This document shows, in pieces, positions 8,848 to 17,411 of a stretch of DNA of 64,000 nt (position 1 is the stretch's first letter; every line of letters begins with the position of its first letter). The notes beneath the pieces were generated by a model. It did no database searches. It was not told where the DNA came from and saw only the letters and a list, made by a program, of their open reading frames with translations. The position numbers and the translations under genes are program-made. The stretch comes from G965215225 sp965215225 (GTDB lineage: Bacteria > Pseudomonadota > Gammaproteobacteria > CBDBNL01 > JAAOII01), in assembly GCA_965215225.1 (NCBI GenBank), contig OZ244039.1, forward strand, positions 1,054,001 to 1,118,000, in the 5' to 3' direction.

Positions 8848-8911
8848 TTATTTGATGCTATTACTTGTATTTAATGTAAAGGGAAAGAATAGATTGGTTC
8901 ATTTATTTGAT
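8829..8911 (-). repeat. Duplicated ybbA start region with 13-codon mini-ORF
   Basis: The 28 bases at 8829-8856, which include the ybbA start codon and first codons, recur at 8884-8911 with two differences. The upstream copy keeps an ATG (8902-8900) and reads MNQSILSLYIKYK then stop at 8861, mirroring MDQSILLLA of the real protein. The mini-ORF would be translated first on the ybbA transcript. Confidence 0.8.
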
Positions 8912-8945
8912 TGGGGCATTATAATCTGTTAATATTTATGAGACC

Positions 8946-9581
8946 ATGAAGCCAGTTCGTTTGAAAACTATTTTACTATCGGCTCTTGCTGGAGTGCTCC
9001 TGCTAGCCCAACTGGCTATGGCAGCGGAGAAGACCCTAGTGGTTTTGGGAGATAGTTTAAGCGCTGCCTATGGTATTGCCAGAGATAAAGGCTGGGTAGC
9101 CCTTTTAGTAAAGAAGCTAGAAGAGGAAAATTATAACTACAAGGTCATTAATGAGAGTATCTCAGGGGATACCACCGCGGGCGGCTTATCTCGGCTGCCA
9201 GCTATCATCGCCCGCCAAAATTTGGATCTATTAATAGTGGAGCTGGGTGCCAATGATGGTTTGCGTGGTTATCCTCTTGGTCAGATGAAGCAGAATCTCA
9301 AGGCTATAGTGAGCCTAGGACGCCAAGCCAATGCTAAGGTGTTGCTGGTAGGGGTTGAGATTCCTGCCAACTATGGCAGAAGATATACAGATGGATTTCG
9401 CCAGGTCTATTTAGAAGTGGCGGCTGAGGAGTCGGTATCCTTACTGCCATCTATATTAGAAGGCGTGCCTTTGAAGGAAGAGTTCTTTCTTGGTGATCGT
9501 CTCCATCCAGATGTAACAGCCCAGCCGCTCATCCTGGCGAATATATGGCAGGAGCTAAGTAAGCTGATAGCTCGCAGTTGA
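8946..9581 (+). CDS. tesA: Multifunctional acyl-CoA thioesterase/lysophospholipase (TesA, SGNH esterase)
   Basis: TesA is a periplasmic SGNH-family esterase. The 211-residue protein has a signal peptide (about residues 1-26, ending AMA), block I GDSLSAAYG with the nucleophilic serine, block III ELGANDGLRG, and the catalytic DRLHPD near the C-terminus. It is divergent from ybbAP, the usual partner locus. No good ribosome-binding site is visible before the ATG at 8946; an upstream ATG at 8938 is in another frame. The gene is followed closely by metZ. Confidence 0.93.
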   Translation: MKPVRLKTILLSALAGVLLLAQLAMAAEKTLVVLGDSLSAAYGIARDKGWVALLVKKLEEENYNYKVINESISGDTTAGGLSRLPAIIARQNLDLLIVELGANDGLRGYPLGQMKQNLKAIVSLGRQANAKVLLVGVEIPANYGRRYTDGFRQVYLEVAAEESVSLLPSILEGVPLKEEFFLGDRLHPDVTAQPLILANIWQELSKLIARS

Positions 9582-9612
9582 AAGCTTCAACCAAAGTAAA
9601 ATTCCATTCTCT

Positions 9613-10824
9613 ATGACCCATAAGAAGAAGACCCAAGCAATTCGTGCTCAGCTTGAACGGAGCAAAGAACACGAGCATTCAGTGCCTGTTTATTTGACTT
9701 CCAGCTATGTGTTCGACAGTGCTGAGCATGCCGAAGCGCTTTTTGCCGGCGAGGTGCAAGGGAACAATTATGGCAGATATCACAATCCTAATGCAGCCGA
9801 ATTTGCCAATAAGATGGCGATCTTAGAGGGGGCTGAGATGGGACTTGCATTCACAACCGGTATGGCGGCACTATTTACGGCTATCATGGCTCATAGCCGT
9901 CAAGGGGACAAGATAGTGGCATCTCGTTGCCTGTTTGGTTCAACGGTTCAGATACTCACCCGCCTACTGCCTAGATGGGGAATGAAGGCGGAGTTTGTCG
10001 CGAATACTGCTCCTTTGTCTGAATGGGAAAATGCCCTGAGTGAAGATGTCAGTCTTTGTCTCATAGAGACGCCCGCAAACCCAACCTTAGATCTCATTGA
10101 CATTGCCTCATTGGCAGAGTTATGCAATCGCAAGAGCGCAGCCCACAAGAGGAAGATAGTTTTTTTGGTGGATAATGCCTATGCTACGCCATTTTTGCAG
10201 ACCCCCATCCATTTAGGAGCAGATCTAGTGATGCACTCTGCCACTAAGTATATAGATGGGCAGGGACGGGTCTTAGGTGGAGTCGTAGTTGGTAGCAGCC
10301 AGCTGATAGAGCCCTTAGTATTTATGTTGCGTCATACTGGCCCTACCTTGTCTGCTTTTAATGCTTGGTTGTTGAGTAAGAGTCTTGAACACCTGGGATT
10401 AAGGATGGAACATCATTCTAGTAATGCATTAGCATTGGCAGAATATCTTCAATCCCACTCGGCAGTTGCCAAGGTGAACTATCCTTTTTTACCCTCTCAT
10501 CCGCAGCACAGGTTGGCAGTCAAGCAAATGGAACAAGGTGGCGGCACCATGAGCTTCTATCTCAAGCCGACAGCCAGCGCCGACCAAGACAAGAAAAAGG
10601 CTATGAAGCTGTTAAATCATCTTAAGCTCTGTTCCTTATCAGCAAATCTTGGCGACACCCGCACCATAGTGACTCATCCGACCACTACTACTCATAGCTC
10701 TCTTACTGAAGAGGAACGGGTTGCTATGGGTATTTACAGTGGCTTGATTAGGGTTTCGGTTGGACTGGAAGACATAGCTGATCTAATCGCCGATTTTTCC
10801 CAAGCCCTCTCTCAAGTTCAATAA
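9613..10824 (+). CDS. metZ: O-succinylhomoserine sulfhydrylase
   Basis: MetZ makes homocysteine directly from O-succinylhomoserine and sulfide using PLP. The 403-residue protein belongs to the Cys/Met metabolism PLP family: PLP lysine in SATKYIDGQGRVLGG, phosphate-binding TTGMAALFTAI, and ETPANPTLDLIDI. The GQGRVLGG segment after the lysine is typical of MetZ, and separates it from cystathionine gamma-synthase. The stop TAA overlaps the glmU ATG by one base. With hom at the window's end it belongs to the methionine/threonine branch from aspartate (lysC, hom). Confidence 0.9.
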   Translation: MTHKKKTQAIRAQLERSKEHEHSVPVYLTSSYVFDSAEHAEALFAGEVQGNNYGRYHNPNAAEFANKMAILEGAEMGLAFTTGMAALFTAIMAHSRQGDKIVASRCLFGSTVQILTRLLPRWGMKAEFVANTAPLSEWENALSEDVSLCLIETPANPTLDLIDIASLAELCNRKSAAHKRKIVFLVDNAYATPFLQTPIHLGADLVMHSATKYIDGQGRVLGGVVVGSSQLIEPLVFMLRHTGPTLSAFNAWLLSKSLEHLGLRMEHHSSNALALAEYLQSHSAVAKVNYPFLPSHPQHRLAVKQMEQGGGTMSFYLKPTASADQDKKKAMKLLNHLKLCSLSANLGDTRTIVTHPTTTTHSSLTEEERVAMGIYSGLIRVSVGLEDIADLIADFSQALSQVQ

Positions 10825-12218
10825 TGAAGACAGAGGTTATCTTACTGGCGGCTGGGAAGGGCAAGCGGATGAGAGCCAGCCTGCCTAAGGTCTTGCTACC
10901 GCTTGGAGGAAGCCCTATGCTTTTTTATAGTCTAACTACCCTAACTAGTCTCAAGCCTCATAGGATTCATCTGGTAGTGGGTCATGGTGAGGCACAGTTG
11001 AAAGAGGCTCTGGGTGGATGGGCTATGGGTGAATGGGAGCAGCTAAATCTGGTAAGACAGACAGAGCAACTAGGGACCGGCCATGCAGCCATACTGGCTC
11101 TTAGGAAGGTTGCTAAGGATAGCCTGGTCTTGATTATGTTTGCCGATGTGCCTTTGGTTAGAAAGCAGACCCTGAGAAGGCTTCTGACCCGAGCTAGATC
11201 GGCTAAGGCGGTTTGGTCGGTTGCTGAATTACAAGTTTCTTATGGCTATGGGCGTATTCGACGCGATGAGCATGGTCGTCCTTGTCGTATAGTGGAAGAG
11301 AAGGATTGTACCCCAAAGGAGCGTTCTATTAAGGAGGCAAATATGGGAATACTGGCGGCGCCAGCTAGGGTTCTGCTGAAATGGCTGGAGGAGATTCTCG
11401 CTTGCCCGCCTGCCAATGCCCAACAGGAATATCTTTTAACCGATCTGATGGAATATGCCTATAAGGATTCCTATCCGATTGAGCTGGTTAAAACCGATGA
11501 CACTAGCGAGTTCCTCGGCGCCAATGATATGATCCAGTTGGCTCAATTAGAGAGGATAGTGCAAAAGAGAAGAAGAGAGGGTCTTATGAACCAGGGTGTC
11601 TGCTTTTTAGATCCCCAAAGGGTAGATATATTGGGACAGGTGAGAGCAGGGCAGGATGTTATCATAGGACCTAATGTGATATTCAAAGGGGAGGTGGTCT
11701 TAGGTAAATCAGTGAGCATAGCCAGCCATTGTGTGATTGACAGCTGTTCCATTGGTGAGGGAACTCAGGTGCGCGATTTTTGTCATTTAGAAGGAAGTAA
11801 GATAGGGAAAAATTGTGTCCTTGGCCCTTACAGCAGAGTCCGTCCTCAATGCTTCTTTGAGGATGAGGTGCATTTAGGTAACTTCGTCGAGGCAAAGAAA
11901 GCACATATAGGTAAAGGGAGTAAAGCAAGCCACCTGACCTATCTGGGTGATAGCAAAATAGGCAAGCAAGTTAATTTAGGAGCTGGAACCATCACCTGTA
12001 ATTACGATGGAATGAAGAAGCATTTAACTGTGATTAAGGAGGGGGCTTTTATAGGGTCTAATACTTCATTGGTGGCACCAGTCACCATAGGTAAGGGGGC
12101 AACCATAGGGGCAGGCTCGGTTATTAGTAAGGATGTCAGTGCCTATAGTCTGGCAGTTGGCCGCAGCAAGCAACAAGAGATTAAGGATTTCTCCAGCTCT
12201 ATAAAGAAAAGAGGCTGA
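10824..12218 (+). CDS. glmU: Bifunctional GlmU: glucosamine-1-P acetyltransferase / GlcNAc-1-P uridylyltransferase
   Basis: GlmU makes UDP-GlcNAc for peptidoglycan and LPS. The 464 residues contain an N-terminal pyrophosphorylase domain (LLAAGKGKRMRASLPKVL, then EQLGTGHAAI and FADVPLV) up to about residue 230, and a left-handed beta-helix of hexapeptide repeats to the end, with the acetyltransferase segment HLTYLGDSKIG and GAGTITCNYDG. Length and both active sites look complete. Its ATG overlaps the metZ stop. Downstream is a 750-base repeat array before the convergent aapP. Confidence 0.96.
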   Translation: MKTEVILLAAGKGKRMRASLPKVLLPLGGSPMLFYSLTTLTSLKPHRIHLVVGHGEAQLKEALGGWAMGEWEQLNLVRQTEQLGTGHAAILALRKVAKDSLVLIMFADVPLVRKQTLRRLLTRARSAKAVWSVAELQVSYGYGRIRRDEHGRPCRIVEEKDCTPKERSIKEANMGILAAPARVLLKWLEEILACPPANAQQEYLLTDLMEYAYKDSYPIELVKTDDTSEFLGANDMIQLAQLERIVQKRRREGLMNQGVCFLDPQRVDILGQVRAGQDVIIGPNVIFKGEVVLGKSVSIASHCVIDSCSIGEGTQVRDFCHLEGSKIGKNCVLGPYSRVRPQCFFEDEVHLGNFVEAKKAHIGKGSKASHLTYLGDSKIGKQVNLGAGTITCNYDGMKKHLTVIKEGAFIGSNTSLVAPVTIGKGATIGAGSVISKDVSAYSLAVGRSKQQEIKDFSSSIKKRG

Positions 12219-12970
12219 AAGGCTCCAGTCCCCATCCATCATACCCCATACAGGCGTGTCCTTATCTGCTCGGTGAAAAATTAGTCTTTAATTAGTCTTT
12301 AATTAGTTTTCGATGAGGCTTCTATTGGGACTTCTTCTAATAAATAATGAGGTTTTTCTAATGAGGCTCCAGTCTCCATCCACCATACAGGCGTGTCTTT
12401 ATCTGCTCGGTGAAAAATTAGTCTTTAATTAGTCTTTAATTAGTCTTTAATTAGTCTTTAATTAGTTTTCGATGAGGCTTCTATTGGGACTTCTTCTAAT
12501 AAATAATGAGGTTTTTCTAATGGGGTTCCAGTCTCCATCCGTCATACTCCATACAGGCGTGTCTTTATCTGATCGGTGAAAAATTAGTCTTTAATGAGAC
12601 TTCAATGAAGTCTTTATTGGGACTTATTCTAATAAATGAGGTTTTTCTAATGAGGCTCCAGTCTCCATCCACCATACAGGCGTCTCTTTATCTGCTCGGT
12701 GAAAAATTAGTCTTTAATTTGTCTTTAATTAGTTTTCGATGAGGCTTCTATTGGGACTTCTTCTAATAAATAATGAGGTTTTTCTAATGGGGGTCTTCTA
12801 ATAAATGAGGTTTTTCTAATGGGGGTCTTCTAATAGATGAAGCTTCTAATTAAGCTCTTCTAATAAATGAAGCTTCTAATGAAGCTATTCTAATAAATGA
12901 GGTTTTTCTAATGAGGCGCTTCTGATAAATCAAGCCTCTAATATTCAATGTCCTAATGTGTCCTAATGTC
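12219..12970. repeat. Tandem repeat array between glmU and aapP
   Basis: No gene is seen here. Four copies of a 130-160 base unit begin near 12221, 12364, 12522 and 12652, each opening with GGCTCCAGTCTCCATCC or a variant, then CATACAGGCGT, CTCGGTGAAAAATTAGTC and ending with AATGAGGTTTTTCTAATG. Inside each, the 11-base TTAGTCTTTAA is itself repeated a different number of times (most in the second copy). From about 12780 the array collapses into shorter AATAAATGAGG/TTTTTCTAATG units running to the aapP stop. An ORF reading through the end of it on the minus strand looks accidental. Confidence 0.9.
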
Positions 12971-13720
12971 TTAATGTGAAAGTATCTGTTTGAGAAAGGC
13001 TTTGGTTCGGTCATTCTCTGGCTTATCAAAGAAGAGATCTGGGGGATTCTGTTCAACTATCTCGCCATTATCCATAAAAATAACACAGGAAGCCACTCGG
13101 CGAGCAAAGCCCATCTCATGGGTGACCACTACCATAGTCATGCCCTCGTCTGCCAGTTGTATCATTACATCTAGGACTTCGGCTATCATTTCTGGGTCTA
13201 GCGCCGAGGTGGGTTCATCAAATAGCATCACCTTAGGGTTCATACAGAGGCTGCGAGCAATGGCGACTCGCTGTTGCTGCCCGCCAGAGAGCTGGCCGGG
13301 ATATTTATTTGCCTGTTCGGCTATCTTTACTCGCGTCAGGTATTTCATTGCAGTTTGTTCCGCCTCTTTTTGAGATTGATTCCTCACCCAAATAGGAGCC
13401 AGTGCTAGATTTTGCAATATGGTGAGATGAGGGAAGAGATTAAAATGCTGAAATACCATTCCTACTTCACGCCTCACTGCACCAATTTTCTTTATATCCT
13501 GGGTGAGCTCAACTCCATCAACAACTATCTTTCCTTGTTGATGTTCCTCTAGCTTGTTAATACAACGAATTAAAGTGGATTTGCCTGAGCCGGAAGGACC
13601 GCATATCACAATCTTTTCGCCCCGACCCACAGTCATATTGATATTGCGCAGCACATGAAAATCGCCGAACCATTTGTTCAGATTTTCAATGTGAATTATG
13701 GGATCTTGTGTTGTTGCCAT
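12971..13720 (-). CDS. aapP: General L-amino acid ABC transporter ATP-binding protein
   Basis: The energising subunit of a polar-amino-acid importer. The 249 residues carry Walker A GPSGSGKSTLIRC, signature LSGGQQQRVAIARSL, Walker B VMLFDEPTSALDP and VTHEM, all of the GlnQ/AapP subfamily. It is the last gene of the minus-strand operon aapJ-aapQ-aapM-aapP, three bases after aapM. Its stop borders the repeat array at 12219-12970, whose last few units (TCCTAATGT variants) run right up to the gene. Confidence 0.94.
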   Translation of the reverse strand: MATTQDPIIHIENLNKWFGDFHVLRNINMTVGRGEKIVICGPSGSGKSTLIRCINKLEEHQQGKIVVDGVELTQDIKKIGAVRREVGMVFQHFNLFPHLTILQNLALAPIWVRNQSQKEAEQTAMKYLTRVKIAEQANKYPGQLSGGQQQRVAIARSLCMNPKVMLFDEPTSALDPEMIAEVLDVMIQLADEGMTMVVVTHEMGFARRVASCVIFMDNGEIVEQNPPDLFFDKPENDRTKAFLKQILSH

Positions 13721-13723
13721 AGT

Positions 13724-14830
13724 CTATTTGTGTCCAGTTGCAAGTTTCTTCTCAATTGCTTGGCTGTAACGCGACATACCAAAACAAAAAATCCAATAGA
13801 TGAGAGCGGCAAAGACGAAACCTTCAATAGAGTATTTCAACCATTCTGGGTTGCGCGAGGCGCCATAGGCGGTATGAAGTAAATCCCACATCCCAATAAT
13901 ATATACCAAAGAGGTATCCTTAAACAGGGCTATGAAGGTATTGACTATGCCGGGGATAACTAGCTTGAGCGCTTGAGGCAGGATAATAAAGCACATTTTC
14001 TTCCAGTAGCTTAGACCCAGAGCATCGGCCGCCTCATACTGTCCTTGTGGGATGGCTTGAAGCCCGCCACGGATAACTTCTGCCATATAGGCAGATTGAA
14101 AAAGGGTAATTCCTATGAGGGCGCGCGCCAATTTATCAAAATTCGTTCCTTCGGGGAAAAAAAGCGGTAGCATCACCGAAGCCATAAATAGGACAGTAAT
14201 AAGAGGGACACCTCGCCAGAATTCAATAAAAGTGATACAGGTCATTTTTATAGTAGGCATATTGTTGGCTCGGCGGCCAAGAGCCAAAAGAACACCAATA
14301 GGAAAAGAGGCAACCATCCCCACCGAAGCAATAATGATGGTAAGCATAAAACCGCCCCATTTGCTAGTATCAACTATTGGGTCAATAAACTGAATATTAA
14401 AGAGAGAACCTTTTATCAATGCATAGGTGATGAAAGGAAAGACAAAGATAAGAAATATTCCTATATAGAGCTTATTTCTAAGACCAAGATAGGGAATGAA
14501 AAGAAGCAGGACCGCTAAGACTCCAATTAGACCGGCTAGATTGGGACGCCAGAGTTGGTCTTGGGGATAGAAACCATAAATAATAAAGAGTAGATTCTCA
14601 CGGATGAATATCCAACAGGCCCCGCCGCTAGTGCATTCTTCCCCGCTAGTACCCAACCAATCGGCAGAAATGATTGTCCAAGAGAGAATTGCTGATAGGC
14701 TAGACCAAATTATCCAGGTCGCAATCACTGTCAGAAAAATATTCAGCGGACTGGATAACAGATTGCGATAGATCCATCTTATAGGACCTATTTGAAGGGA
14801 AGCGGTAGCTATGTTTGTAAACTGGTTCAT
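13724..14830 (-). CDS. aapM: General L-amino acid ABC transporter permease AapM
   Basis: One of two inner-membrane permeases of the Aap importer. At 368 residues it is longer than simple HisM-type permeases, as known for AapM: a long N-terminal part with several hydrophobic helices, then the MetI-like permease domain (about residues 150-350) with the EAA loop EAADALGLSYWKKMCFIILPQAL that contacts the ATPase. The ATG overlaps the aapQ stop by one base. No defects seen. Confidence 0.92.
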   Translation of the reverse strand: MNQFTNIATASLQIGPIRWIYRNLLSSPLNIFLTVIATWIIWSSLSAILSWTIISADWLGTSGEECTSGGACWIFIRENLLFIIYGFYPQDQLWRPNLAGLIGVLAVLLLFIPYLGLRNKLYIGIFLIFVFPFITYALIKGSLFNIQFIDPIVDTSKWGGFMLTIIIASVGMVASFPIGVLLALGRRANNMPTIKMTCITFIEFWRGVPLITVLFMASVMLPLFFPEGTNFDKLARALIGITLFQSAYMAEVIRGGLQAIPQGQYEAADALGLSYWKKMCFIILPQALKLVIPGIVNTFIALFKDTSLVYIIGMWDLLHTAYGASRNPEWLKYSIEGFVFAALIYWIFCFGMSRYSQAIEKKLATGHK

Positions 14831-15996
14831 TAGTGAACAAACGCCATTTTCTTGTTATACCAATTCATTAAAGCCGAGGTGCTAAGGCTGAGAATGAGAT
14901 AGATTAACATGGTCATAGCAATGATTTCCACTGCTTTGCCGGTCTGATTGAGGGCAGTGCCGGCAAATACTGCGACCAAATCTGGATAGCCTATGGCAGC
15001 AGCCAGGGAAGAGTTCTTAATGAGGTTAAGGTATTGACTGGTTTGTGGTGGAATCATTACTCTCAGAGCCTGAGGAATAATTACCAGTCGGAGAGTATGC
15101 CAGCGGGATAGACCAAGTGAGTAGGAAGCTTCGGTTTGACCATGGGATACGGCTAGCACCCCACCGCGCACATTTTCGGCGATAAAAGCGCCAGTATAGA
15201 TTGATAATGCAAATACTAGCGCAAGTAGTTCGGGAATAAGAGCAACACCACCCTCATAGCCGAATCGCTCAAGCCTAGGCACCTCATACTGAAGAGGGGA
15301 GGCAAAGAGCCAATAGGTGATAAGAGGGAGCAAAATCAATAGAGCAAGAATGGGTAAGAAGACTGGCAGCTGCTTACCGCTTCTGGCTTGAACTTTTATG
15401 GCATGAAGACGATAGAAATAAGAAAAGAAACAAGCAAGAATGAATGCTATCACAACATAAAGAAAATCCGCTTGAAAAAGAGGTTGAGGAAAGAGCATAC
15501 CCTTCTTGTTGATGGCAAAAGTGTCACCAAAGAACAATAGGCTGTTTTCGGCTGGTGGCAGCAATGGCACCAGAATGGCAAAATACCAGAACATTATCTG
15601 CAATAACAAAGGGATATTGCGAAATATCTCAATATATATAGCGGCTAGACGAGCAACTAGCCAGTTGGTGGATAGGCGCGCCAAGCCTATGATGAAGCCA
15701 ATGATGGTGGCAAAGAAGATACCTATGAGGCTCACCAGAGCTGTATTTAATAGGCCAATATAGAAAGTTTTGAGATAAGAATCTACTGAGGGGTTATAGC
15801 TAAGAAAGGGGCTATAGAGAATAGGAAATCCCGCCTCTGAGGTGAGAAAACCAAAACCGGTTCTTATGCCGCGACTCTCCATATTCTGGAGGGTATTGGT
15901 GAATATAAACCAACCAAACAAGATAAGAGCGATGATAAGCACAAGTTGATAGACCAACGCTCTTATACGCGGGTTCCGATAAAAAGTAATCCTCAT
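14830..15996 (-). CDS. aapQ: General L-amino acid ABC transporter permease AapQ
   Basis: The partner permease of AapM. The 388 residues show an N-terminal helix (about residues 13-33), a MetI-like permease domain and the coupling loop EASYSLGLSRWHTLRLVIIPQALR near residue 300. It is separated from aapJ by 54 bases holding a strong hairpin (16005-16037). Expected to form the heterodimeric channel with AapM and to work with lipoprotein AapJ. Confidence 0.93.
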   Translation of the reverse strand: MRITFYRNPRIRALVYQLVLIIALILFGWFIFTNTLQNMESRGIRTGFGFLTSEAGFPILYSPFLSYNPSVDSYLKTFYIGLLNTALVSLIGIFFATIIGFIIGLARLSTNWLVARLAAIYIEIFRNIPLLLQIMFWYFAILVPLLPPAENSLLFFGDTFAINKKGMLFPQPLFQADFLYVVIAFILACFFSYFYRLHAIKVQARSGKQLPVFLPILALLILLPLITYWLFASPLQYEVPRLERFGYEGGVALIPELLALVFALSIYTGAFIAENVRGGVLAVSHGQTEASYSLGLSRWHTLRLVIIPQALRVMIPPQTSQYLNLIKNSSLAAAIGYPDLVAVFAGTALNQTGKAVEIIAMTMLIYLILSLSTSALMNWYNKKMAFVH

Positions 15997-16004
15997 AGAA
16001 AATA

Positions 16005-16037
16005 AGATATCGGGAAACCTCAGATTCCCCGATATCT
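16005..16037 (-). terminator. Strong hairpin between aapJ and aapQ
   Basis: AGATATCGGG at 16005-16014 pairs perfectly over ten bases with CCCGATATCT at 16028-16037, with a 13-base loop, followed on the minus strand by TTATTTT. In transporter operons such a structure after the binding-protein gene partly stops transcription or protects the upstream mRNA, giving excess binding protein. That role is inferred; the structure is seen. Confidence 0.75.
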
Positions 16038-16050
16038 TTATTTAATTAGC

Positions 16051-17097
16051 TTAGCGAATGGGTGGGGCGTACATAATGCCGCCTTGTGTCCAAAGGGCAT
16101 TTACTCCGCGAGGCAGTGCCAAGGGAGTATTTGGGCCTACATTGCGTTCAAAAAGTTCGCCATAGTTGCCAACCTGCTTGATAATCTGATAACCCCAGTC
16201 TGGGCTAAGATTCAAGTTCTGGCCGCTTTCTCCTTCGGTGCCAAGAAGCCGGCGCACATTTGGATTATCGGTATCTGTTCTCATCTGGTCTACATTGCGA
16301 GAAGTAACACCATATTCTTCTGCATTGATGAGGGCATTCATAGACCACTTGACTATGTTGAACCATTCATCATCTCCTTGGCGGGCTACTGGCCCAAGAG
16401 GTTCCTTAGAGATGACTTCGGGTAGAATCATGGCACCATCAGGATCACCCAGCTGAATGCGTATGGCCGCCAGCTGAGACTGATCACTAGTTAAGACATC
16501 GCAACGACCCTGATCAAAGCCTTCCTTGGTTTGCACCGAGGTATCATAGGTGATAGCATTGTATCTCATGCCATTTATCCGAAAGTAATCCCCTAGGTTA
16601 AGTTCGGTAGTAGTTCCAGCTTGAATGCATACACTAGCACCGTTTAATTGTCGGGCGCTATTGACGCCAAGACTTCTTTTTACTAGGAAACCTTGGCCGT
16701 CATAGTAGTTAACACCGGCAAAGTTAATACCAAGAGAAGAATCGCGTGTAAGCGTCCAGGTGGTATTACGCACTAGAACATCTATCTCTCCAGCTGCCAA
16801 AGCGGTAAATCTCTCTTTAGCTGTTAAAGGGACAAAGCGCACTTTTTCAGCGTCGCCAAGAACGGCGGCTGCTATAGCGCGGCAGGTATCTGCATCTAGT
16901 CCAGCCATTCTACCATTTGAATCTGGTGCCGAAAAACCGGGCAACCCACCATCTATTCCGCAGATGAGAGTGCCCCTTTCCTTGACAATATCTAAGGTAG
17001 ACTTGGCTTCTACTTGTTCTTGTTGCTGGGGCTGGGTGCAAGCAAGAACAAGAATACTTGTCAAACCAATCCACAGCATGTTTTTTATGAGTTTCAT
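16051..17097 (-). CDS. aapJ: General L-amino acid ABC transporter substrate-binding protein
   Basis: The 348-residue protein belongs to the family 3 solute-binding proteins and is closest in type to AapJ: VKERGTLICGIDGGLPGFS at the N-terminus of the mature part, then DADTCRAIAAAVLGD and VRNTTWTLTRD. The leader ends LVLAC with cysteine 20, so it is probably a lipoprotein anchored in the membrane rather than free periplasmic. It is the first gene of the operon, with an AT-rich upstream region shared with rpsF. The downstream hairpin suggests it is made in excess over the permeases. Confidence 0.93.
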   Translation of the reverse strand: MKLIKNMLWIGLTSILVLACTQPQQQEQVEAKSTLDIVKERGTLICGIDGGLPGFSAPDSNGRMAGLDADTCRAIAAAVLGDAEKVRFVPLTAKERFTALAAGEIDVLVRNTTWTLTRDSSLGINFAGVNYYDGQGFLVKRSLGVNSARQLNGASVCIQAGTTTELNLGDYFRINGMRYNAITYDTSVQTKEGFDQGRCDVLTSDQSQLAAIRIQLGDPDGAMILPEVISKEPLGPVARQGDDEWFNIVKWSMNALINAEEYGVTSRNVDQMRTDTDNPNVRRLLGTEGESGQNLNLSPDWGYQIIKQVGNYGELFERNVGPNTPLALPRGVNALWTQGGIMYAPPIR

Positions 17098-17300
17098 ATG
17101 TTACTCCGTATATTTTGAAAGTTAAAAGTTAACTATTTTATGTCAAATAGATAAAACAAACCAGCTATAAAGTATAAATAGGCAATGATTTTTGGATTAT
17201 GCTTGATAAATATAAATGTGGGCGAGAAAATTTTGATATAATCCTAAAAAAATGTAAAAAAATACTGAAATTGGCAGCTAATCTCATATACTTATATACT

Positions 17301-17340
17301 AATTGTATTAATTGTATTAATTGTATTAATTGTATTAATT
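17301..17340. repeat. 9-bp tandem repeat AATTGTATT x4.4 upstream of rpsF
   Basis: Four perfect copies of AATTGTATT plus AATT lie 71 bases before the rpsF start, in the 314-base region between the divergent aapJ and rpsF genes. The position, near where a promoter should be, means that copy-number change could alter promoter spacing. The rest of the region is AT-rich. Confidence 0.85.
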
Positions 17341-17351
17341 TTAGGCTTTCT

Positions 17352-17379
17352 GCTATTGTTGCTGATTTAAGGCAATAGC
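17352..17379 (+). promoter_or_regulatory. Leader hairpin before rpsF
   Basis: GCTATTG (17352-17358) pairs with CAATAGC (17373-17379) around a 14-base loop, 32 bases before the rpsF start. Leaders of rpsF operons often carry an S6:S18-binding structure with a bulged CCG; I do not see that CCG here, so regulation by S6:S18 is only a possibility. Confidence 0.35.
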
Positions 17380-17411
17380 TGCTTATTAATTTTTTAGGCA
17401 ACCAAAGAAAT

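Noticed and set aside
9613..10824. Cystathionine gamma-synthase (metB) for the metZ gene
   Set aside because: The residues after the PLP lysine (YIDGQGRVLGG) fit O-succinylhomoserine sulfhydrylase better.
12850..13056. A 68-codon minus-strand ORF at the end of aapP
   Set aside because: It overlaps aapP in another frame and runs into the intergenic array, so it arises from the repeats.
17345..17411. A known S6:S18 autoregulatory RNA motif
   Set aside because: A hairpin exists, but the bulged CCG feature expected of that motif was not found.
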